From contig NZ_VITA01000008.1 of NCBI RefSeq assembly GCF_007827695.1, forward strand, positions 124,001-188,000: a stretch of DNA of 64,000 bases. The letters are read 5' to 3'. Below the pieces are notes generated by a model that was not told where the DNA came from, ran no database searches, and was given only the letters and a program-made list of their open reading frames with translations. The position numbers and the translations under genes are program-made. Origin of the DNA: Sinorhizobium medicae (GTDB lineage Bacteria; Pseudomonadota; Alphaproteobacteria; Rhizobiales; Rhizobiaceae). Below, in pieces: positions 58,590 to 64,000 of this stretch (within the stretch, counting starts at the first letter, position 1; the number at the start of each line of letters is the position of its first letter).

Positions 58590-59026
58590 ATCACGTCCGC
58601 CCGCTTTTCGAATGCTTCAGAAAACATCCGGAATGCGCGGTCGAACATCGAACCCATGAGCGCGCCCAGCAGACGGCTCTTGAACTCGTAATCGATGCAA
58701 AAATGTACGATCGACTGGCTTTCACTCACGGGCTCGAAGCGCCAGACGTTATCGAGGTACTTGAACGGTCCTTCGATATAATTGACGTCGATTATTCGCT
58801 CGGCGCTTTTGAGGAGTACCTGCGTCGTGAATGTTTCGCGGATCGCCTTGTAGCCCACGGTCATATCCGCAAGCAGCAGCACCTTGCCGTCGCGCTCCTT
58901 GCGGGACCGCACGCTGAGCGCTTCGCAGAGCGGCAGGAATTCCGGATAGCGCTCGATATCGGCGACGAGTTTGAACATCTGCTCGGCCGAGTGCTTGACG
59001 ACGTGGTTGGTTTCGAAGTGCGGCAT
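58577..59026 (-). CDS. COQ10/RatA-type START-domain protein
   Basis: 149 residues of the SRPBCC/polyketide-cyclase superfamily. HSAEQMFKLVADIERYPEFLPLCEAL is diagnostic for the RatA/COQ10 group. Mitochondrial COQ10 binds ubiquinone; E. coli RatA has been described as blocking ribosome association. In a bacterium with this neighbourhood a ubiquinone-related role is the more likely one, but this is inference. Confidence 0.9.
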   Translation of the reverse strand: MPHFETNHVVKHSAEQMFKLVADIERYPEFLPLCEALSVRSRKERDGKVLLLADMTVGYKAIRETFTTQVLLKSAERIIDVNYIEGPFKYLDNVWRFEPVSESQSIVHFCIDYEFKSRLLGALMGSMFDRAFRMFSEAFEKRADVIYGA

Positions 59027-59035
59027 GGTTTTGAG

Positions 59036-59598
59036 TTAAGGCTGCTGCGCAAGAAGATCAAGAAGGCGGCGCATTTGTGCCCGGCTTGTTATTTCAAGGA
59101 CCGGGACGGGATACCGCCGCAGCTCCGATGCTATTTTGGGCGCGAACCTGCGTTCGAACGTCCATATGTAACGGAAGAATTCCCAGCTCACGCGCTCCGG
59201 GCAACCCTCGGTCATTTCCGGCCTGGCTTGTCCGCGCCACTTCATCCACCGGCGCATCACGCCCCACAGGCAGAGATGGCGCGGCATGCGCACCCAAATG
59301 AACAGGTCCGCGCGCGGTACCCGCAGGTCGAAGCTCGACGGATTGGTTCCGTCCATGATCCATTCCGGCTCTACTGTTTTTCTGCAATCAGAGCCCTCTG
59401 CTCTTCGCGTGGCCTTGAAATCCAACCGGGCAGCCAGAAGAATGCTTGATCCATAGAAACGAACGGCAGATCGTATCGTGCCGAAAGCCAGCGTGCGAGG
59501 GTCGTCTTGCCGCTACCCGAGCAGCCGATGACGAGGACACGCCGGGCGCGGGAAAGTATCCTCGACGTTTCGCCTATATTGGACAGATAGGTTGCCAT
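59036..59598 (-). pseudogene. Frameshifted P-loop kinase-like (adenylate kinase/topology modulation type) gene
   Basis: Reading from 59598: ATYLSNIGE... with Walker A IGCSGSGKTT, then PFVSMDQAFFWLPGW, halted by a TAG at 59371-59373. The rest of the same domain continues in another frame from about 59388: EPEWIMDGTNPSSFDLRVPRADLFIWVRMPR to RRYIW-like segments, ending at 59036. The two parts join if one A is restored in the five-A run (five Ts at 59377-59381 on the plus strand). Either the gene is inactive, or the shift is a sequencing error. It follows lipA by 127 bases. Confidence 0.8.
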
Positions 59599-59674
59599 TT
59601 CGTTTCAGAGCGTGACGCGTCGTCGCGAACCTTGTCGAACAAAGGAGTGTGGAGCGTTGCTGCAAATCCCCACG

Positions 59675-59720
59675 CCCCGCTCTTGCAGGGAGCAGGTGCC
59701 GCCAGGCGCATGAGGGCGGA
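59675..59720. repeat. Degenerate rhizobial palindromic element
   Basis: CCCGCTCTTGCAGGGAGCAGGTGCC followed by GCCAGGCGCATGAGGGCGG resembles the frequent intergenic pattern of the type CCCGT-N-ACGGGGAGAAGGTGCCGGCAGGCGGATGAGGGG; compare the element at 38335-38382. It lies between lipA and the frameshifted gene. Decayed, so uncertain. Confidence 0.4.
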
Positions 59721-59725
59721 ACCAG

Positions 59726-60697
<972 letters not shown>

Positions 60698-60775
60698 GTG
60701 AATTCCTTCATCGTGACGGGCAAGGCCGCAGGCCAGCCACACCTAACGTCTTATATAAACAGCCGTACATGAAAA

Positions 60776-60805
60776 GTCAGGCCACCATTTGCATGGCAGC
60801 CTGAC
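60776..60805 (-). terminator. Terminator upstream of lipA
   Basis: On the minus strand GTCAGGCTGCCAT-GCAA-ATGGTGGCCTGAC, a 13-base stem with two weak pairs, followed by TTTTC. It ends the transcript from the small membrane protein gene. A TTATATAAA stretch after it (60750-60758) may belong to a lipA promoter. Confidence 0.6.
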
Positions 60806-60878
60806 CGTAAGCGAATGGAAACAAGTCTCTGTTGCACACGTTCGGATGGAAAAACGCTGCACGCTTTCCCGGCAGTGC

Positions 60879-61130
60879 CTACCTTCGAACGGCCCGCGCC
60901 ACGGCGATCAGCAGGCAGGCGCCGATGAACCCGATGATCAGATAGGCGATCCAGCCGGTATACGCCATGCCGAGAGCCGCCAGAATGAAATTCAGCACTA
61001 CAGCACCGATAATGCCGAGAATAATATTCGCGAAGAGCCCCATCTGGCTTTTCATAAATCTTTCCGCCAACCAACCGGCCAACCCGCCGATAATGATCGC
61101 CGCCAGGATACCCACGCCATTCAAGCTCAT
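60879..61130 (-). CDS. GlsB/YeaQ/YmgE family small membrane protein
   Basis: 83-residue membrane protein with three hydrophobic helices: GILAAIIIGGLAGWLAERFM, FANIILGIIGAVVLNFILAAL and WIAYLIIGFIGACLLIAVARAV. The GG-LAGWLA and G-IG-A patterns mark the transglycosylase-associated-protein family, whose function is not settled (stress-induced in E. coli). GGGGAG lies before the ATG at 61130. It follows lpd by 78 bases. Confidence 0.88.
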   Translation of the reverse strand: MSLNGVGILAAIIIGGLAGWLAERFMKSQMGLFANIILGIIGAVVLNFILAALGMAYTGWIAYLIIGFIGACLLIAVARAVRR

Positions 61131-61208
61131 TCGATTCTCCCCTTTGTGGAAACTGCATCCTACAATCAATGCGTGAAAAGCGCAAAATGTTCCGGGCGGC
61201 CGACGGCA

Positions 61209-62654
61209 TCAGGCGTTCAATACCCGACCGTAGGCGTCGAGCACGCTTTCCTTCATCATCTCCGAAAGCGTCGGGTGCGGGAACACCGTGTGCATCAGCT
61301 CCTCTTCCGTCGTCTCCAGGTTCATGGCGACGACGAAGCCCTGAATGAGTTCGGTGACTTCGGCGCCCACCATATGGGCGCCGAGCAATTCTCCGGTCAT
61401 CTTGTCGAAGATCGTCTTGATCAGGCCCTGGTCCTCGCCGAGCGCGATCGCTTTGCCGTTCGCGTTGAAGCTGTAGCGGCCGACGCGAACGTCGCGGCCG
61501 AGTTCCTTGGCCCTGGCCTCCGTGAGGCCGACGGAGGCGACCTGGGGGTCGCAATAGGTGCAGCCCGGAATCTTGCCCTTGTCGAGTGCGTGCACGCCGG
61601 GGACCCCTGCAATCTTCTCGACGCAGATCACGCCCTCGTGTTCTGCCTTGTGCGCCAGCATCGGCGGGCCGGCAACGTCGCCGATCGCATAGATGCCGGG
61701 CACATTGGTTTTGCCGTAGCCATCGGTAACGATGCAGCCCCGGTCGGTCTTGATGCCAAGAGCCTCGAGGCCGAGGTTCTCGATGTTGCCCTGCACCCCT
61801 ACCGCGGAGATCAGGCGCTCGGCCTTCATCGGCGTAACCTTACCGTCCTTCGTCTCGACATGCGCGGTAACGTCGTTGGCGCCCTTCTCGACCTTTGTCA
61901 CCTTGGCGTCGGTGATGATCTTCAGGCCGCGTTTTTCGAGCTGCTTGCGAGCGAAGGCTGAGATCTCCGCATCCTCGACCGGCATGATCTGCGGCAGCAG
62001 TTCGATCACTGTCACGTCGACGCCCATCGAGCGGTAGAAGCTCGCGAATTCGATCCCGATCGCACCGGAGCCCATCACGAGCAGCGATTTCGGAAATTCC
62101 GCCGGCTTCATCGCCTCGAAATAGGTCCAGATCAGCTTCCCATCCGGCTCGATGCCGGGAAGTGCCCGCGGGCGGGCGCCGGTGGCGAGGATGATGTGTT
62201 TAGCGGTATAGGTGCCCTCGCCCTTGACGCCCTTCGGTACCGGATTCTGCGGCTGGACAGCCGGCCTGGACGGGCTGCCTACGACGATTTCGCCGGGCTT
62301 CGTCAGCTTCGCCTCGCCCCAGATCACGTCGACCTTGTTCTTCTTCATCAGGAAGGCGACGCCGCCGTTCAAGCGTGCCGAGACCGCCCGCGACCGGGCG
62401 ACGACATCCTTGACGTTGGCGGTGATCTTGCCTTCGAGCGTCAGGCCGTAGTTCTTGGCATGATTGGCATGGTCGAGGATTTCGGCGGAACGTAGAAGCG
62501 CCTTGGTCGGAATGCAGCCCCAATTGAGGCAGATGCCGCCGAGATGTTCGCGCTCGACGATCGCCGTCTTCAAGCCAAGTTGTGCCGAGCGGATGGCGGT
62601 AACGTAGCCGCCCGGACCCGAACCGACAACGATCACGTCGTAATTCTCAGCCAT
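61209..62654 (-). CDS. lpd: Dihydrolipoyl dehydrogenase
   Basis: E3 component, FAD- and NAD-dependent, of the pyruvate dehydrogenase complex. 481 residues; FAD motif VVGSGPGGYVTAIRSAQLG, redox disulfide GGICLNWGCIPTKALL, NAD site LLVMGSGAIGIEFASFYRSMG, second FAD site YAIGDVAGPPMLAHKA and C-terminal catalytic His in HTVFPHPTLSEMM. Adjacent pdhC assigns it to PDH rather than 2-oxoglutarate dehydrogenase. Confidence 0.97.
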   Translation of the reverse strand: MAENYDVIVVGSGPGGYVTAIRSAQLGLKTAIVEREHLGGICLNWGCIPTKALLRSAEILDHANHAKNYGLTLEGKITANVKDVVARSRAVSARLNGGVAFLMKKNKVDVIWGEAKLTKPGEIVVGSPSRPAVQPQNPVPKGVKGEGTYTAKHIILATGARPRALPGIEPDGKLIWTYFEAMKPAEFPKSLLVMGSGAIGIEFASFYRSMGVDVTVIELLPQIMPVEDAEISAFARKQLEKRGLKIITDAKVTKVEKGANDVTAHVETKDGKVTPMKAERLISAVGVQGNIENLGLEALGIKTDRGCIVTDGYGKTNVPGIYAIGDVAGPPMLAHKAEHEGVICVEKIAGVPGVHALDKGKIPGCTYCDPQVASVGLTEARAKELGRDVRVGRYSFNANGKAIALGEDQGLIKTIFDKMTGELLGAHMVGAEVTELIQGFVVAMNLETTEEELMHTVFPHPTLSEMMKESVLDAYGRVLNA

Positions 62655-62672
62655 GTTTTTCCTACCTTTGCG

Positions 62673-63254
62673 TCAAGCGACGTTGCGGGTGAAAAGCACC
62701 CAGTCGTGTTTCCTGCTGTCTTCGAAGAGTGGAACCGCAGCGGCGCGCGCCACTTCCTCGAAGCCGTTCATCCTGTAGAGTGCCTGTGCCGTTTCATTGT
62801 GGCTTTCGGTGATCAGGCTCACCGGCGCCTGTCCAGCGCGGGAAATCTCGTTCTGCAGCAGCGCCCGGCCCATGCCTTTGCCGCGATGGTGGCGGTAGAC
62901 GCCGAGGCTGTCGATGAACCAATGGCCGACAACCTGCCTCTGCAGGTGGATCAATGGCGCAAGAACCGGATGCTTCGGCTCGAGGGTCAGGATCGATGCA
63001 TCGATGCCGTAGGATACGGACAGGCCGGCGATCTCCCCGCCGATTTCGGCCACCACCGCATCCTGCCACGCACCGGGCTCGTCATCGCGACGCAAAAGAT
63101 TGCGGCCATGCTCCAAAGCGGTTTCCGCGGATTTGTTCAAGACGCCGCCGTACCAGAGCCACGAGGCAAAGCCATGCGAGGCGATATCGATGAGAATCGC
63201 AAGTTCCGCCGCTTCGCTTCGTTTCGCAGGCCTGAGGGTCGCGCCAGCCGTCAT
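62673..63254 (-). CDS. GNAT family N-acetyltransferase
   Basis: 193 residues. The acetyl-CoA motif is VYRHHRGKGMGRALLQNE, followed by LITESHNETAQALYRMNGFEE, typical of motifs A and B. The substrate is unknown. It lies two bases after the SGNH gene and 18 before lpd, so it is in the pdh operon. Confidence 0.9.
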   Translation of the reverse strand: MTAGATLRPAKRSEAAELAILIDIASHGFASWLWYGGVLNKSAETALEHGRNLLRRDDEPGAWQDAVVAEIGGEIAGLSVSYGIDASILTLEPKHPVLAPLIHLQRQVVGHWFIDSLGVYRHHRGKGMGRALLQNEISRAGQAPVSLITESHNETAQALYRMNGFEEVARAAAVPLFEDSRKHDWVLFTRNVA

Positions 63255-63256
63255 CG

Positions 63257-63898
63257 TCAGAGCCCGAGCATCATCCGCACGACGGGTTCCAACCCCCGGC
63301 CGATCGCCCGCGTGTTTTCCGCGTCGAGGTGGACACCATCGATCGGCGACGTCCGGGCCACCGAACCGCCATCGAAAAAGCCGCAGTCGAGCTCGTCGGC
63401 GAGATCGCGATAGAGCGGCGCCAGCATTGCGGATTGCTCGACCCCGCCGGCGAACATGGCGGCGAATGCGCTGTTGGCCGTTTCGCAGAGCGGAGGTGGC
63501 GAAACGATGAGAATATCCGGCCCGTCTTCACCCGGCGTCGGCCAGTCGTGCCTGCGGACCAGATTGACGAGCCGCTCGATGCCCTTCACCGCGCCGAAGG
63601 CAGTGCCGTGGATGATCGGCTTCATGTCGTTCGAACCGAGCATAATCACGATCAGATCGAGCGGGGCGTGCGTGTGCAGCACTGTCGGCAGGACGCGCGC
63701 TCCGTTCCGGTCGCAATCGGCAAGATGGTCGTCATAGGCAGTCGTTCGCCCGTTCAGCCCTTCGGCGATGACATGAGTACCCGAACCGAGCCCCTTCTGC
63801 AGGACGCTCGGCCAGCGATCCTCCAGAGCGTGCCGGCCGGAGCCAACAGCATCAAAACCCCAGGTCAGACTGTCGCCGTAGCAAAGGACTGTCTTCAT
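63257..63898 (-). CDS. SGNH/GDSL family hydrolase (arylesterase-like)
   Basis: 213 residues. The SGNH blocks are complete: CYGDSLTWGFD (Ser10), Gly in EGLNGRTT, MLGSNDMK and the C-terminal IDGVHLDAENT with catalytic Asp and His. It resembles rhizobial arylesterases and acyl-CoA thioesterase I relatives. No signal peptide. It lies between pdhC and the GNAT gene. Confidence 0.91.
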   Translation of the reverse strand: MKTVLCYGDSLTWGFDAVGSGRHALEDRWPSVLQKGLGSGTHVIAEGLNGRTTAYDDHLADCDRNGARVLPTVLHTHAPLDLIVIMLGSNDMKPIIHGTAFGAVKGIERLVNLVRRHDWPTPGEDGPDILIVSPPPLCETANSAFAAMFAGGVEQSAMLAPLYRDLADELDCGFFDGGSVARTSPIDGVHLDAENTRAIGRGLEPVVRMMLGL

Positions 63899-63927
63899 CT
63901 GCCCACCCGTACCGTCGGAGAAAGGGC

Positions 63928-63948
63928 GGACCGGCGCGTGGCCGGTCC
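63928..63948 (-). terminator. Intercistronic hairpin after pdhC
   Basis: GGACCGGC-GCGTG-GCCGGTCC, a perfect eight-base-pair stem nine bases past the pdhC stop. No T-run follows, so it may protect the upstream pdh message or act as a partial terminator before the SGNH gene. Confidence 0.5.
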
Positions 63949-63956
63949 GGATCGCA

Positions 63957-64000
63957 TCAGACGAGCATGCCCATCGGGCTTTCGATGTAGCGCTTGAAGG
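63957..64000 (-). CDS. pdhC: Pyruvate dehydrogenase E2 (dihydrolipoyl acetyltransferase), C-terminal fragment
   Basis: Only the last 13 whole codons are inside the window: FKRYIESPMGMLV then TGA (63957-63959). This is the usual C-terminus of alphaproteobacterial E2 of the pyruvate dehydrogenase complex, and lpd and lipA downstream agree. The rest of the gene lies past the right edge. Confidence 0.8.
   Translation of the reverse strand, partial: FKRYIESPMGMLV

Noticed and set aside
59371-59425. Programmed -1 frameshifting in the kinase-like gene
   Set aside because: The present sequence is G-AAA-AAC, not a proper slippery heptamer, and no downstream stem was seen; a mutation or sequencing error is simpler.

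Overview
The window is about 64 kb of high-GC alphaproteobacterial chromosome. Gene content, gene order and protein sequences point to the Rhizobiales, most likely Sinorhizobium/Ensifer close to S. meliloti. The evidence is the aapJQMP amino-acid transporter, the nifR3(dusB)-ntrBC-ntrYX-trkA-dat-hfq-hflX series, a fused IspDF enzyme, an lpxI-type lipid A gene, EipB, and rhizobial palindromic repeats. I see no rRNA, tRNA, CRISPR array, transposase, integrase or plasmid origin. Almost everything is core genome.

Layout. 1-137: end of citrate synthase. 324-13693 (all minus strand, read right to left): rpsB, tsf, pyrH, frr, uppS, cdsA, rseP, bamA, lpxD, fabZ, lpxA, lpxI, lpxB, which is translation factors leading into envelope biogenesis with many stop/start overlaps. 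13889-19283 (minus): the most accessory-looking block, a ROK-family regulator followed by an ABC importer of the sulfonate/nitrate type and a cytoplasmic sulfatase, under a promoter whose -10 lies in a perfect 27-bp palindrome. 19885-20703: eipB. 20844-23706 (plus): ridA, a GDPD phosphodiesterase, a DUF482 acyltransferase-like protein and a HIT protein. 23774-24861: azlCD. 24936-27815: clpS-clpA. 28085-29870: a phasin, DUF3126 and cysE.

30057-33694: an alpha/beta hydrolase, a zinc-finger protein related to complex I NDUFS6, an FAD monooxygenase and metC. 34030-38300: aapJQMP. 38442-43387 (minus): fpr and the sulfite-reduction operon cysG-DUF2849-cysI-DUF934. 43610-45037: a nucleoside deaminase and mazG. 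45135-56647 (minus): dusB-ntrB-ntrC, then ntrY-ntrX-trkA, D-amino acid aminotransferase, hfq and hflX. 56878-58589: ispDF and cinA. 58577-64000 (minus): end of pdhC, SGNH hydrolase, GNAT, lpd, a small membrane protein, lipA, a frameshifted P-loop kinase-like gene and ratA.

How the genes work together. Several blocks serve sulfur and nitrogen economy: a putative sulfate-ester import and desulfation operon, siroheme plus sulfite reductase, cysE and metC for cysteine/methionine, the general amino-acid importer, and two nitrogen two-component systems. The best candidates for something not well described are the ROK-ABC-sulfatase operon with its palindromic operator, the palindromes in front of fpr and ntrYX, and a mobile palindromic repeat that supplies the last codons and stop of lpxB. 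All coding calls were made by reading motifs in translated sequence; no database search was possible.
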